NCBI GenBank assembly: GCA_902495455.1 | Contig: CABUXJ010000014.1 | Coordinates: forward strand, 1-62,098 | Length of the DNA stretch: 62,098 nt | Source: an uncultured Prevotella sp. | GTDB taxonomy: Bacteria; Bacteroidota; Bacteroidia; Bacteroidales; Bacteroidaceae | Direction of reading: 5' to 3' | Shown: positions 9,772 through 19,041 of the stretch, one piece after another | Position numbering within the stretch: the first letter of the stretch is position 1 | Layout of the letters: the number at the start of each line of letters is the position of its first letter | The notes under the pieces: model-generated | Told to the model about the DNA's origin: nothing | Database searches by the model: none | Seen by the model: the letters and a program-made list of their open reading frames with translations, nothing else | Program-made: the position numbers and the translations under genes

Positions 9772-10869
9772 ATGACTGACAGCAATATCACGAACGACAG
9801 ATTTCGGATGCCCGCCGAGTGGGAACCACAGAGCGCGGTGCAACTGACATGGCCGCACGAGGCTACCGATTGGCAGCCCATACTGGCCGAAATTACCCGG
9901 ACTTATGTAAAAATGGCTATTGAAATAGCCCGCCGTCAGAGGCTGATTGTCGTTGCCCCGGCGCCCGAAGAGGCGTTGGAGCAAATCAGACGTGGCGGTG
10001 CGACGGAGGAGATGATGGGCCGCATCACGACGCTGGCGTGTCCGACGAACGACACCTGGGCGCGGGACCACGGCTTCATCACGCTTACCGACGACCGTGG
10101 AGGCCTCCGGCTGCTTGACTTCTGCTTCAACGGATGGGGCCGGAAGTTTGAGGCTGCGCTCGACAACGCCATAAACAGGCGGCTGTATGAGGCCGGGATT
10201 GTCGCGGGAACGTATGAGGACCATCTTGACTTCGTGCTCGAAGGAGGCTCGATTGAGAGTGACGGCCGCGGCACGGTGTTCACGACGACAGGCTGTCTCA
10301 TGGCTCCCAACCGCAATCAGCCGATGACTCAGGCCGAGATAGAGGCGGAACTGAAACGCCGTCTGCACGCCCGGCGCATCGTCTGGATGGACCACGGCAA
10401 TCTGACGGGCGACGACACGGACGGCCATATAGACACGCTGGTGCGTGTGGCGCCTGACGACACATTATTATATGTAGGCTGCGATGCCCCCGGGGACGAG
10501 CAATATGACGGATTGCGGCGCATGGAAGAGCAGTTGAGGACACTGCGCACGTCCGACGGACGTCCGTTCCGGCTGCTCCGGTTGCCGTCACCCTCACCGG
10601 TATATGACGACGACGGCGAACGGCTGCCGGCCACATACGCCAACTTTCTCGTCGTCAACGGAGCCGTGCTCTGCCCCACATACGCCCGGCCGGACACAGA
10701 CAGAGAGGCCCTCCGCATCATCGCCGAGGCCTTTCCGGACCGCGAGACGGTCGGCATAGACTGCCGGAGCGTCATCCGGCAGCACGGTTCGCTGCACTGC
10801 TGCACGATGCAATATCCCTCCCTTCCTGCCCTGCGGGATGGAGAGGAGACGGAAAAGACTTTCATCTGA
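9772..10869 (+). CDS. aguA: Agmatine deiminase
   Basis: The protein is 365 residues, normal for the family, and hydrolyses agmatine to N-carbamoylputrescine and ammonia. Conserved blocks are visible in order: MPAEWEPQSAVQLTWPH at the N-terminus, TNDTWARDHGF, FNGWGRKF, LEGGSIE, DDTDGHIDT and the catalytic-cysteine block GSLHCCTMQYP near residue 350. It is the first gene of a two-step putrescine route with the amidase gene 78 bases downstream. The more distant peptidyl-arginine deiminases share the fold, but the downstream partner makes agmatine the likely substrate. Confidence 0.93.
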   Translation: MTDSNITNDRFRMPAEWEPQSAVQLTWPHEATDWQPILAEITRTYVKMAIEIARRQRLIVVAPAPEEALEQIRRGGATEEMMGRITTLACPTNDTWARDHGFITLTDDRGGLRLLDFCFNGWGRKFEAALDNAINRRLYEAGIVAGTYEDHLDFVLEGGSIESDGRGTVFTTTGCLMAPNRNQPMTQAEIEAELKRRLHARRIVWMDHGNLTGDDTDGHIDTLVRVAPDDTLLYVGCDAPGDEQYDGLRRMEEQLRTLRTSDGRPFRLLRLPSPSPVYDDDGERLPATYANFLVVNGAVLCPTYARPDTDREALRIIAEAFPDRETVGIDCRSVIRQHGSLHCCTMQYPSLPALRDGEETEKTFI

Positions 10870-10947
10870 AAGCACGTTTGCCGTCCCTTCTCCTTCCGGT
10901 AGGGGAGGTCGGGAGGGACTTTCATTATATAACAATTCGAATAAGAC

Positions 10948-11826
10948 ATGAAAATAGGATTTCTTCAACAGCATAACACGGCCGATACGCGCGACAACAT
11001 CCTGCGTCTGGCCGAAGGCGTGGCCGACCTGGCGAAGCGCGGAGCTGAGCTTGTCGTTCTTCAGGAACTTCACAACTCGCTCTATTTCTGCCAGGTGGAA
11101 AGCGTCGACAACTTTGATTTGGCCGAGCCGATACCCGGTCCTTCGACCGACATGTTCGGTGAACTGGCCCGCGAATACGGTGTCGTCATCGTCATGTCAC
11201 TGTTCGAGCGCCGCGCGCCGGGCCTCTATCACAACACGGCAGTCGTGATAGAGCGTGACGGAACCATCGCCGGCAAGTATCGGAAGATGCACATCCCGGA
11301 CGACCCGGCATACTATGAGAAGTTCTATTTCACGCCCGGCGACCTCGGTTTCCACCCGATTGACACGAGCGTGGGCCGTCTCGGCGTGATGGTCTGCTGG
11401 GATCAGTGGTATCCGGAGGCCGCCCGTCTGATGGCTCTTCAGGGCGCGGAAATCCTTATTTACCCCACGGCCATAGGCTATGAGAGCAGCGACGCGCCCG
11501 AAGAACAGCAGCGCCAGCGCAATGCTTGGCAGACCGTCCAGCGCGGCCATGCCGTTGCCAACGGGTTGCCGGTGGTGGCAGTCAACCGCGTCGGCCATGA
11601 ACCGGACCCGTCGGGACAGACGCGCGGCATCACGTTTTGGGGCACATCGTTTGTCGCCGGACCGCAGGGAGAGATATACTATGAGGCTTCCACGGACGAG
11701 GAAGAGAGCATCATCGTCGACATCGACATGAAACACAGCGAGCAGGTGCGCCGCTGGTGGCCCTTCCTGCGCGACCGCCGGATAGAAGAATACGGCGGGA
11801 TAACGAAGAGATTCATTGACATGTAA
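10948..11826 (+). CDS. aguB: N-carbamoylputrescine amidohydrolase
   Basis: This nitrilase-superfamily amidase (292 residues) has its catalytic triad in place: Glu40 (LQELHNSLYF), Lys113 (KYRKMHIPD) and Cys150 (GVMVCWDQWYPE). The block HIPDDPAYYEKFYFTPGD is characteristic of the N-carbamoylputrescine subgroup. The enzyme releases putrescine, CO2 and ammonia and completes the pathway begun by aguA immediately upstream. Its stop is followed at once by a GAAGA-type hairpin repeat separating it from glnN. Confidence 0.94.
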   Translation: MKIGFLQQHNTADTRDNILRLAEGVADLAKRGAELVVLQELHNSLYFCQVESVDNFDLAEPIPGPSTDMFGELAREYGVVIVMSLFERRAPGLYHNTAVVIERDGTIAGKYRKMHIPDDPAYYEKFYFTPGDLGFHPIDTSVGRLGVMVCWDQWYPEAARLMALQGAEILIYPTAIGYESSDAPEEQQRQRNAWQTVQRGHAVANGLPVVAVNRVGHEPDPSGQTRGITFWGTSFVAGPQGEIYYEASTDEEESIIVDIDMKHSEQVRRWWPFLRDRRIEEYGGITKRFIDM

Positions 11827-11940
11827 AGTGAAGAGTGAAGAATGAAGAGTGAAGAATGGGCTGGCGCCATTCCTTTTGCACTGAGTCAGGACGGCGTAGC
11901 CCATTCTTCATTCTTCATTCTTCACTCTTCGTTCTTCATT
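11827..11940. repeat. GAAGA-type hairpin repeat, copy 1
   Basis: Tandem words GAAGAGT/GAAGAAT run from 11827 to 11862, and their reverse complement returns from 11898 to 11940 around a core that is itself partly paired (GGGCT...AGCCC). Related units occur at 36054-36243 and 47033-47160. It lies exactly between aguB and glnN and could act as a terminator or mRNA-stability element. Confidence 0.8.
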
Positions 11941-11966
11941 TATTAAACAGGCAACCAAAAAGAAAT

Positions 11967-14165
11967 ATGATAATGTCTTCAAACTTAAGATTTCAGGTAG
12001 TAGAAGAGGCCTTCAAGAAGCAGGCTGTAGAGGTGAAAACCCCCGCCGAAAGGCCGTCGGAGTATTTCGCCAAATACGTCTTCACACGTCAGAAGATGTA
12101 CAAGTATCTGCCGTCAGACGTCTATGCCAAGCTCATCGACGTCATTGACAACGGCACACGGCTCGACCGTTCCATAGCCGACGCCGTGGCGGCCGGCATG
12201 AAGCAGTGGGCAATGGAGATGGGTGTGACCCACTATACCCACTGGTTTCAGCCGCTGACCGAGGGTACGGCCGAGAAGCACGACGCCTTCGTGGAGCATG
12301 ACGGCAAGGGCGGCATGGTGGAGAACTTCAGCGGCAAGCTCCTCGTCCAGCAGGAGCCGGACGCCTCGTCGTTCCCCAACGGCGGCATACGCAACACATT
12401 CGAGGCCCGCGGATATTCCGCTTGGGATCCCACGTCGCCCGTGTTCATCATCGACGACACGCTCTGTATTCCGACGATATTCATCTCCTATACCGGCGAG
12501 GCGCTCGACTATAAAGCCCCGTTGCTGCGCGCACTGCACGCCGTAGATCGCGCCGCGACTGACGTCTGCCGCTATTTCTATCCCGAGGTGAACAAGGTCA
12601 AGTGTAATCTCGGATGGGAACAGGAGTATTTCCTCGTCGACGAGGGACTCTATTCGGCGCGTCCCGACCTCATGCTCACCGGCCGCACGCTGATGGGTCA
12701 CGAGAGTGCGAAGAACCAGCAGATGGACGACCACTATTTCGGAACAATCCCCGACCGCGTCCAGGCCTTCATGAAAGACCTCGAAATACGCTCGCTCGAA
12801 CTGGCCATACCGTGCAAGACGCGCCACAACGAGGTAGCGCCCAATCAGTTTGAGCTGGCCCCGATATACGAAGAGTGCAATCTCGCCGTCGACCACAATA
12901 TGCTCCTGATGTCGCTCATGAAGCGCGTGGCTCGCAACCACGGTTTCCGCGTCCTGCTTCACGAGAAGCCCTTTGACGGCATCAACGGCTCCGGCAAGCA
13001 CAACAACTGGAGCCTCTGCGCCGACAATGGCGTGCTGCTCCACGCCCCCGGCAAGACACCGGAGGAGAACCTGCGCTTCGTGACGTTCATCGTCGAGACC
13101 CTCGTGGCCGTCCACAAGCATAACGGACTGCTCAAGGCGAGCATCATGAGTGCCACAAACGCCCACCGCTTGGGAGGCCATGAAGCCCCGCCGGCCATCA
13201 TCTCGTCGTTCCTCGGCAAGCAATTGAGCGAGCTGCTCGACCACATCGAGACTTCCGACAAGGATGAACTGTTCAATCTGAAGGCCAAGCAGGGCATGGA
13301 ACTCGACATCCCGCAGATTCCCCAGCTCATCATCGACAACACCGACCGCAACCGCACGTCGCCTTTTGCCTTCACCGGCAACCGCTTCGAGTTCCGTGCC
13401 ATCGGCTCGGAGGCCAACTGCGCGTCGGCGATGATAGCCCTCAATTCGGCCGTGGCCGAAGCTCTCGTCAACTTCAAGGCGCGCGTCGACGCCCTCATGG
13501 AGCAGGGCGAAAGCAAGATAAGCGCCATTCTCGACGTGCTGAGGGAGGACATAAAGGCCTGCAAGCCGATACGTTTTGACGGCAACGGATACAGCGAGGA
13601 GTGGGTGGAGGAGGCCCGCCGCCGCGGACTTGACACGGAACGGAGCTGTCCGGTGGTCTTCGAGCGCTATCTCGACGCTTCGAGCGTCAGCATGTTTGAG
13701 AGCCTGAACGTCATGTCGCGTAAGGAACTGGAGGCCCGCAACGAGGTGAAGTGGGAGACATACGTGAAGAAAGTCCAGATTGAAGGCCGCGTGATCAGCG
13801 ACATGTCGATGAACCACATCATCCCCGTGGCAACCCACTATCAGAGCACGCTCATCCGTAACGTGCAGAGCATGAAGGCCGTATTCCCAGCCGAGAAGGC
13901 CGAACGGCTCTCTGCCCGCAACATGAAACTCATCGAGCAGATAGCCGAGAGCACCGAGGCGATAGAGCGTCTTGTCGAGGAACTGACCGAGGCCCGCCGC
14001 GTGGCAAACCGCATCGAGAGCATCCACGAGCGTGCCATCGCCTATCACGACACGGTGGAACCGAAGATGGAGGCCATCCGGAAGGAAATCGACAGCTTGG
14101 AAATGATTGTCGAGGACGGCCTTTGGACGTTGCCGAAATATCGCGAACTGCTGTTCATCAGATAA
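11967..14165 (+). CDS. glnN: Glutamine synthetase type III
   Basis: At 732 residues the protein has the size of the GSIII class found in Bacteroidota and cyanobacteria, well above type I. It makes glutamine from glutamate, ammonia and ATP. Recognisable blocks include THYTHWFQPLTEGTAEKHDA, GWEQEYFLVDE, RHNEVAPNQFELAPIYE, HEKPFDGINGSGKHNNWSL and GNRFEFRAIGSEANCA. The start is set at 11967 (MIMSSNLRFQVVEEAF); 11973 is equally possible. The open frame extends upstream only through repeat DNA. A glutamine-forming enzyme after the ammonia-releasing aguAB genes fits nitrogen recycling, but co-regulation is not shown. Confidence 0.96.
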   Translation: MIMSSNLRFQVVEEAFKKQAVEVKTPAERPSEYFAKYVFTRQKMYKYLPSDVYAKLIDVIDNGTRLDRSIADAVAAGMKQWAMEMGVTHYTHWFQPLTEGTAEKHDAFVEHDGKGGMVENFSGKLLVQQEPDASSFPNGGIRNTFEARGYSAWDPTSPVFIIDDTLCIPTIFISYTGEALDYKAPLLRALHAVDRAATDVCRYFYPEVNKVKCNLGWEQEYFLVDEGLYSARPDLMLTGRTLMGHESAKNQQMDDHYFGTIPDRVQAFMKDLEIRSLELAIPCKTRHNEVAPNQFELAPIYEECNLAVDHNMLLMSLMKRVARNHGFRVLLHEKPFDGINGSGKHNNWSLCADNGVLLHAPGKTPEENLRFVTFIVETLVAVHKHNGLLKASIMSATNAHRLGGHEAPPAIISSFLGKQLSELLDHIETSDKDELFNLKAKQGMELDIPQIPQLIIDNTDRNRTSPFAFTGNRFEFRAIGSEANCASAMIALNSAVAEALVNFKARVDALMEQGESKISAILDVLREDIKACKPIRFDGNGYSEEWVEEARRRGLDTERSCPVVFERYLDASSVSMFESLNVMSRKELEARNEVKWETYVKKVQIEGRVISDMSMNHIIPVATHYQSTLIRNVQSMKAVFPAEKAERLSARNMKLIEQIAESTEAIERLVEELTEARRVANRIESIHERAIAYHDTVEPKMEAIRKEIDSLEMIVEDGLWTLPKYRELLFIR

Positions 14166-15458
14166 CCGTACGGTCCGTCAGACCGTTTCCGTCGCGGACA
14201 AAAAGAAGGCCGGAGAGACTTTTCGGACATCTGAATCAAATCTTCCCACGGTTTGTTTCAGATGTCGGGGACGTCCCTCCGGCTTTCGCTATCCTACTGA
14301 CTACAACCCAATTACCTTAACCTGCATTATTCATAGATCTTTCTATTGCGAGTCCTAACTGACAGCACGTCAGCCAAATGCTCGCTTTTCCTCTTTGGAG
14401 GTAGGATTTACTACTTCCGGCATCGTCATCGCTGTGCTTTTGCTGACGTACTGCCATTTAGAACTCTCATGACGAAAGCCTATGAATAATGCCGGTTGAT
14501 ATCAATTCCCTACTATCACATTACTAACATTATAACATCACTACTTCATTATGTCCTTGTCCTGTTCCCGTGGTCTTCCGGTGAACATGTCGCAAAGATA
14601 GCGACTCAGCCGTTTCCCGCAAAATATTCAAGGATAATGATTATCAAAAATGGTTTATCTTTTATTATTGCAACACAGATTAACTTCATGCGTCAGAAAT
14701 CGCCATGATTTAATTTGATTTTAACATTCCACTTTTAGAATGTACGAGGTAAATACGGTCTCATATTTTTACAAAACGGCAACCGGAAAAACTTGCGGTT
14801 TTGCTCATTCCGGAGGCTTTTTGGGCCGTTTTTAGCCAAAATCGGGGGCTATTTTGTGCAGAAAATCGCGTGATTTTCTGCTGTTATCACCCCGTAAGGC
14901 CCTTACGGGGGTTCAGAAACGGGCTTTTTTGTCAGTTTTTGATGCCCGTTTTTTGCCAAAAAAATCCGTTTTTCTTCGCCGTAAGGCCCTCCCGGGGTCG
15001 CCGCGGGGCCGATTTGAGAGTGCAGCGGCGGCCCCGTTGCATTGCCGTAAGGCCCTCGTTGCAGAGTCGTAAGGGCCTTACGGCAAAGTCGTTGCTGCCT
15101 CTCGGAAAAAACTCGGGATTGCTCTCGTCTGTAAATGACAGAGTATGAGGATGTTGCAAGAAATGTAAATATTATTCCGCTGCGACCCCTAAAATTTGAT
15201 ACGTTCGTGCTTGCGATATTTTCACCCACGGTCACAATTTTTTGAAAAGTCCCCATTCTCGTGGGCTTTAAAATAGGAAAAAACAGGACATGACGGTCCG
15301 TGCGACCGTTCATGAGTGTAATCCGGAGGGTGGGGAGTTCTCTTGGCTTGGTATAATTAAAGAATTTTTTTAGTAAACGAGGGGTAAAATGAGATTTTTA
15401 AAGTATATTTGCGCGGAATATGACAGATTTATTTAGTTATTAAACATATAGTGACAAA
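14166..15458. repeat. Gene-free 1.3 kb with three hairpin/repeat structures
   Basis: No gene is convincing. A stem-loop (14229-14268; GACATCTGAA against TTCAGATGTC) follows glnN. A 167-bp hairpin element has arms CATTATTCATAG (from 14325) and its complement (to 14491); its minus strand holds a short protein-like frame that could be an IS relic. Palindromic CCCCGTAAGG/CCTTACGGGG sits at 14890-14910, and a second GC-rich module runs 14978-15084 with arms GCCGTAAGGCCC and GGGCCTTACGGC. TATATTTG at 15404-15411 is a likely -7 box for the next gene. Confidence 0.65.
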
Positions 15459-16475
15459 ATGAAAACGAAGAATGTTATGGACCGTTTGGTTCGATTTGGG
15501 ACGGCGAACAGGCGGATGCTTGCCGTTGCGTTGCTGTCCGTTTCGCTCTTCGGCGTAAAGGCGCAGGGCGACGCCGACGCAAAATATGCCGCAGACCTGC
15601 TCCGTCCCGGTACGGAAGCCCCCGATTTTGTCATAGCGAACGCCGGTGCGAACTATGACGGAACGTCGCTCGGCTCGCTGCGTGGCAAGTATGTCGTGCT
15701 CGATTTCTGGGCTTCGTGGTGTCCGGACTGCCGCAAGGACATCAAGAAGATACGCTGGATGAACCGCCATTTTGCCTCTGACAGCATCGTCTTCATCGGC
15801 ATGTCGTTTGACAAGACAGAGGAGGCGTGGCGCAAGTGTGTGGCTGACAGCGCGATGACGTGGATGCAGCACCGTGAAGAGAAGCCGTGGAAGGAGACGC
15901 AGGTGGCCAAGGACTATCGCGTCAACTGGATTCCGACGATCTATCTCATCGGACCGGACGGCCGCGTGAAGCTCGGGACTGTCATGGCGGACAAGCTGCG
16001 TCGGACTCTCGAAACGATTGCGCCGGAAGCTGTTGCGAGCCGGAAGAAGGCGCCGCGCAGAAATGACGATGCGCCGGCGGGCGTGAAACCGCTGTCTGAG
16101 GCTGATTTGGACCGCTTTCCTGGTGGTGGCGAGGCGCTGAAAAAGTATGTGCACCGGCATCTTCAATATCCGGAAATGGCAAACAACTTGCAGGCTGCCG
16201 GACATGTCATAATGCTCTACACCCTGAATCCTGACGGCACCATAACGGACATAACGGCAACCGACTGCAAGCTGACGCACGTGAACACGACCGCACTTGC
16301 CAAATATACCACAGAGCAACAGGCCGAAATACGCAAGGAATGTATGCGCCAGTTCGCAAAGGAGGGCTACCGGATTTTCAAGAGCATGCCGAAGTGGAAG
16401 GAAGCCAAAGATGGACGACCGGTGAAAGGAATGTATCGGTTGAACTTCGGCGGAGTGGAATTTATAGAAAGGTAG
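15459..16475 (+). CDS. Secreted TlpA-type thioredoxin fused to a TonB C-terminal-like domain
   Basis: A signal peptide ends near residue 36. A TlpA/AhpC-like thioredoxin domain spans about 45-180 with redox motif W87-C-P-D-C91 and IPTIYLIGPDG downstream. After a basic linker, residues about 210-338 (FPGGGEALKKYVHRHLQYPE...AGHVIMLYTLNPDG) resemble the TonB C-terminal fold found in many Bacteroidota energy-transducer-like proteins. The protein should act in the periplasm, perhaps as a thiol-disulfide exchanger docked by its C-terminal domain. The fusion is directly visible; the docking role is inference. It converges on the 16568 gene across a shared terminator. Confidence 0.85.
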   Translation: MKTKNVMDRLVRFGTANRRMLAVALLSVSLFGVKAQGDADAKYAADLLRPGTEAPDFVIANAGANYDGTSLGSLRGKYVVLDFWASWCPDCRKDIKKIRWMNRHFASDSIVFIGMSFDKTEEAWRKCVADSAMTWMQHREEKPWKETQVAKDYRVNWIPTIYLIGPDGRVKLGTVMADKLRRTLETIAPEAVASRKKAPRRNDDAPAGVKPLSEADLDRFPGGGEALKKYVHRHLQYPEMANNLQAAGHVIMLYTLNPDGTITDITATDCKLTHVNTTALAKYTTEQQAEIRKECMRQFAKEGYRIFKSMPKWKEAKDGRPVKGMYRLNFGGVEFIER

Positions 16476-16505
16476 GCCGCAGAGGGGAAATTTAGGAACG
16501 CCTTT

Positions 16506-16564
16506 GGCTATTAAAAAATCCGTGGCAAGCACAACGTTGTGCTTGCCACGGATTTTTAATAGCC
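16506..16564. terminator. Bidirectional terminator between convergent genes
   Basis: Near-perfect arms 16506-16535 and 16536-16564 (GGCTATTAAAAA...TTTTTAATAGCC) flank CCGTGGCAAGCACAAC and its complement. A/T runs at the base serve both strands, fitting convergent genes ending at 16475 and 16568. Confidence 0.9.
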
Positions 16565-16567
16565 GCC

Positions 16568-17017
16568 TTACAGCTCCTGATATGCCGGTATCTCGTGCAG
16601 AAAAACATATCTGTGATTGGCGTAGTCCATGCGGCAGCAATAGTGGTTGAGGCCGTTGCTCACGACGAGATAGTCGACATGGAGCAGCATGTTGTAGACC
16701 GAAATCTGGTCGAAGACCTTCTGCTGGATGGCGACGGTAGGGGCTTTATATTCGATTATCATGCGCGGCCTGAGCGAACTGTCGTAAAGGACGCTGTCGC
16801 AGCGCAGCCGCTTGTTTCCCGAACGCAGCTCAATCTCGTTGGCCAGTAGCGCCGGCGGATAGCCTTTGTGGCCGATGAGAAAGTGGACGAAATGCTGGCG
16901 GACCCACTCTTCGGGCGTCAGGGCGACATATTTGCGGCGCAGCACGTCGAGGATGGTGCGCCGGCCGGCCTGTTCGCCGATTCTTATGTCATATCGTGGA
17001 AGATTCAGCTGATACAT
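16568..17017 (-). CDS. HsdR_N-like (PD-(D/E)XK fold) protein
   Basis: This 149-residue protein resembles the stand-alone 'type I restriction enzyme R N-terminal domain' proteins found next to holA in Bacteroidota. Visible parts are TPEEWVRQHFVHFLIGHKGYP, LRCDSVLYD and the nuclease-like strand MIIEYKAP, so the D...E-x-K pattern of the PD-(D/E)XK fold is retained. No HsdS, HsdM or helicase part lies nearby, so it is not a restriction system. Its position divergent from the polymerase clamp-loader gene suggests a housekeeping DNA role, which is inference. Confidence 0.8.
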   Translation of the reverse strand: MYQLNLPRYDIRIGEQAGRRTILDVLRRKYVALTPEEWVRQHFVHFLIGHKGYPPALLANEIELRSGNKRLRCDSVLYDSSLRPRMIIEYKAPTVAIQQKVFDQISVYNMLLHVDYLVVSNGLNHYCCRMDYANHRYVFLHEIPAYQEL

Positions 17018-17195
17018 GTCACAAATGTCTTTTCACCTTATTATATATATGTTCCGTTTCGTGATGACGTCCGGGACGACATCGCTGCAATGTCATTGCC
17101 GTTCTGTCGTGATGTCTTTAATGTTTTCCGCCGTCCGGACGTTCCTGCGGCAGCAAAAAGGACGTAAATCCTTTTATATTGTCTCGGCTTTTCAC

Positions 17196-17203
17196 TAACT
17201 TTG
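17196..17203 (+). promoter_or_regulatory. -7 box (TAACTTTG) for holA
   Basis: TAACTTTG lies 36 bases before the ATG at 17239. TTTT at 17172-17175 sits 20 bases upstream, where a -33 element is expected. Confidence 0.55.
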
Positions 17204-17238
17204 CATGCAAAAGTAATAAATAATTAGCTGAAAACGAA

Positions 17239-18264
17239 ATGGCTGACAACAAAACAGCAACATACGCCGGCATAATGGCTGATCTGAAGGCCCGTAAGTT
17301 TGCACCGATATACTATCTGATGGGTGAGGAGCCCTATTATATTGACAAAATCGCAGACTATATCGCCGAAAACGTGCTCCGCCCCGAGGAGCGGGACTTC
17401 AATCTGATGGTCATGTATGGCTCTGATGTGACGGCTGTGGAGATTGCCGACACAGCCAAACGCTATCCGATGATGTCCGACTATCAGGTCATCATCGTCA
17501 AAGAGGCGCAAAATCTTCGCAATACCGACGCTTTGGACGCATATCTCAAGAATCCGCCGGCGTCGACCATCCTCGTGATGTGTCACAAAAACGGTATCTT
17601 GGACCGACGCAAGAAGTTGGCCGCCACGGTGGAGAAGGTGGGGGTGCTCTTTGAGAGCAAAAAGATGCGTGAGCGCGACCTGCCTGCTTTCATCGAGTCA
17701 TACCTCCGTCAACATGGCGCAAGCATCGACCCGAAGTCACAGCAGATCATAGCCGACTCAATCGGCGCCGACCTCAATCGGCTGATAGGGGAACTCGACA
17801 AGGTGCTCATCTCACTGCCGGAAAACGACCGTCGCGTCACTCCGACTGTCGTCGAACAGCAGATAGGGGTGAGCAAAGACTTCAACTCGTTTGAGCTGCG
17901 CGACGCCATTGTTCGCCGTGACGTTTTCAAGGCAAATCAAATTGCGAAATATTTTGACGAAAACCCGAAGGCAGGGAGTCTTTACAGCTACCTTCCGATG
18001 CTCTTCAATTACTTCCAAAATCTCATGATTGCATATTACTGTCCCAACCGCAACAGTCAGGACGCTGTTGCAAAGTGGCTCGATTTGCGATCGCCGTGGG
18101 CTGCCAAGGACTACATCACGGGCATGCAGAATTATACGGGAGTGAAAGTTCTCCAGATAATTTCCCAAATCAGGGCCATAGATGCTAAAAGTAAGGGCCT
18201 TGATAACCCCAATACCCCCCCCGGAGAGCTTGTAAAAGAGTTAATTTTCCTTATATTTCATTGA
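17239..18264 (+). CDS. holA: DNA polymerase III subunit delta
   Basis: The 341 residues match the Bacteroidota form of the clamp-loader delta subunit. KFAPIYYLMGEEPYYIDKIADYI begins the N-terminal domain, followed by DYQVIIVKEAQNL and the helical C-terminal part with GVSKDFNSFELRDAI and GSLYSYLPMLFNYFQNLMIAYY. Delta opens the beta clamp during loading at replication forks. The start follows a -7 box by 36 bases. A compact hairpin terminator lies about 40 bases after the stop. The neighbouring HsdR_N-like gene is divergent. Confidence 0.93.
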   Translation: MADNKTATYAGIMADLKARKFAPIYYLMGEEPYYIDKIADYIAENVLRPEERDFNLMVMYGSDVTAVEIADTAKRYPMMSDYQVIIVKEAQNLRNTDALDAYLKNPPASTILVMCHKNGILDRRKKLAATVEKVGVLFESKKMRERDLPAFIESYLRQHGASIDPKSQQIIADSIGADLNRLIGELDKVLISLPENDRRVTPTVVEQQIGVSKDFNSFELRDAIVRRDVFKANQIAKYFDENPKAGSLYSYLPMLFNYFQNLMIAYYCPNRNSQDAVAKWLDLRSPWAAKDYITGMQNYTGVKVLQIISQIRAIDAKSKGLDNPNTPPGELVKELIFLIFH

Positions 18265-18302
18265 GAAACGACAGTTTTTCGGCTTTCGATTTTCAGTTTT
18301 TG

Positions 18303-18326
18303 AGCGTTCTTGGGAACGCTTTTTTT
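18303..18326 (+). terminator. Terminator after holA
   Basis: Arms AGCGTTC (18303-18309) and GAACGCT (18314-18320) around a 4-base loop are followed by a run of T. Confidence 0.9.
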
Positions 18327-19041
18327 GACCTAATTCCAATGAAAATCAGGGCGTTTGGCCGTTTTTTACCCCTTCAAAATTCGCATATTTTCAACGTTTC
18401 GGCCCGTCGTTCAGAATTCTTCAAAAATGGCGAAATTTCGCATTTTGGCCTCTCTGAAATTCAACGTTAGTATTTATTAATATTTCGTTTTGTTGATACG
18501 AGAATGTAAATACAAACGAACAAGACCGCAAAATTTACTTTAAAACATCGAATTTACAACCATATAACATATTTAAAGGTTTGTAAAATGCGAATATTTA
18601 AATTCAAATACCATAATATTAAATCACAAACGGATAATCATGCAAATCCTTTCGGTTTATCTTAAACATCTAAATATCAATCAAATACACATAAAAGCAT
18701 AAGCTATTTGCGCCTTAAAAGCCCAAATTTTGCTAAAAAACGGCCGCATGAGCACATATCTACCGTTATTTGACGTAAATAGCTTATTATGTACCAGTTA
18801 CTTATCTTTAAAGCCCGAACCAAATGTTTGTTGCATTTTTGGTATGTAAATTCACTTATACAAATATAAAACTACAACATAGCGAGCGTGCGGTTATGAA
18901 TTTACAAATATAAAAACACAAATCAATAATATACAGAATAAAATCAGATACACATTTGTTGTGAGTCTCAAAAAAATGTTTTACCTTTGTAAACGCAATG
19001 TAAACTGGGGCAAAAAGCCCCCTTAAGCCAACATAACGATC
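18327..19041. promoter_or_regulatory. AT-rich 0.7-kb leader upstream of the XRE regulator
   Basis: No gene is visible. The stretch is far richer in A/T than its surroundings and repeats TTTACAA/TTGTAAA-like words, for example near 18553, 18581, 18845 and 18900. A -7 box TACCTTTG lies at 18982-18989, with TTG at 18959-18961 spaced by 20. The repeated words may be operator sites for the regulator downstream (inference). Confidence 0.45.

Noticed and set aside
12114..14048. A 644-codon open frame on the minus strand opposite glnN, and similar long antisense frames opposite GH95, copA and the C1 peptidase gene
   Set aside because: They are shadows of GC-rich coding DNA: Val/Leu/Arg/His-rich composition, no family motifs, no promoters. 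The sense frames match known proteins throughout.
14801..15313. Overlapping frames on both strands of the 14.8-15.3 kb repeat
   Set aside because: The same GC-rich repeat words give frames in every orientation; none is conserved between copies of the repeat.
16568..17017. HsdR-like domain considered as part of a restriction-modification system
   Set aside because: There is no helicase, specificity or methylase gene nearby, and the pairing with holA is the familiar Bacteroidota arrangement.
18327..19041. AT-rich stretch considered as the chromosomal origin
   Set aside because: No DnaA-box cluster (TTATCCACA type) was found and no dnaA or gidA genes are adjacent.
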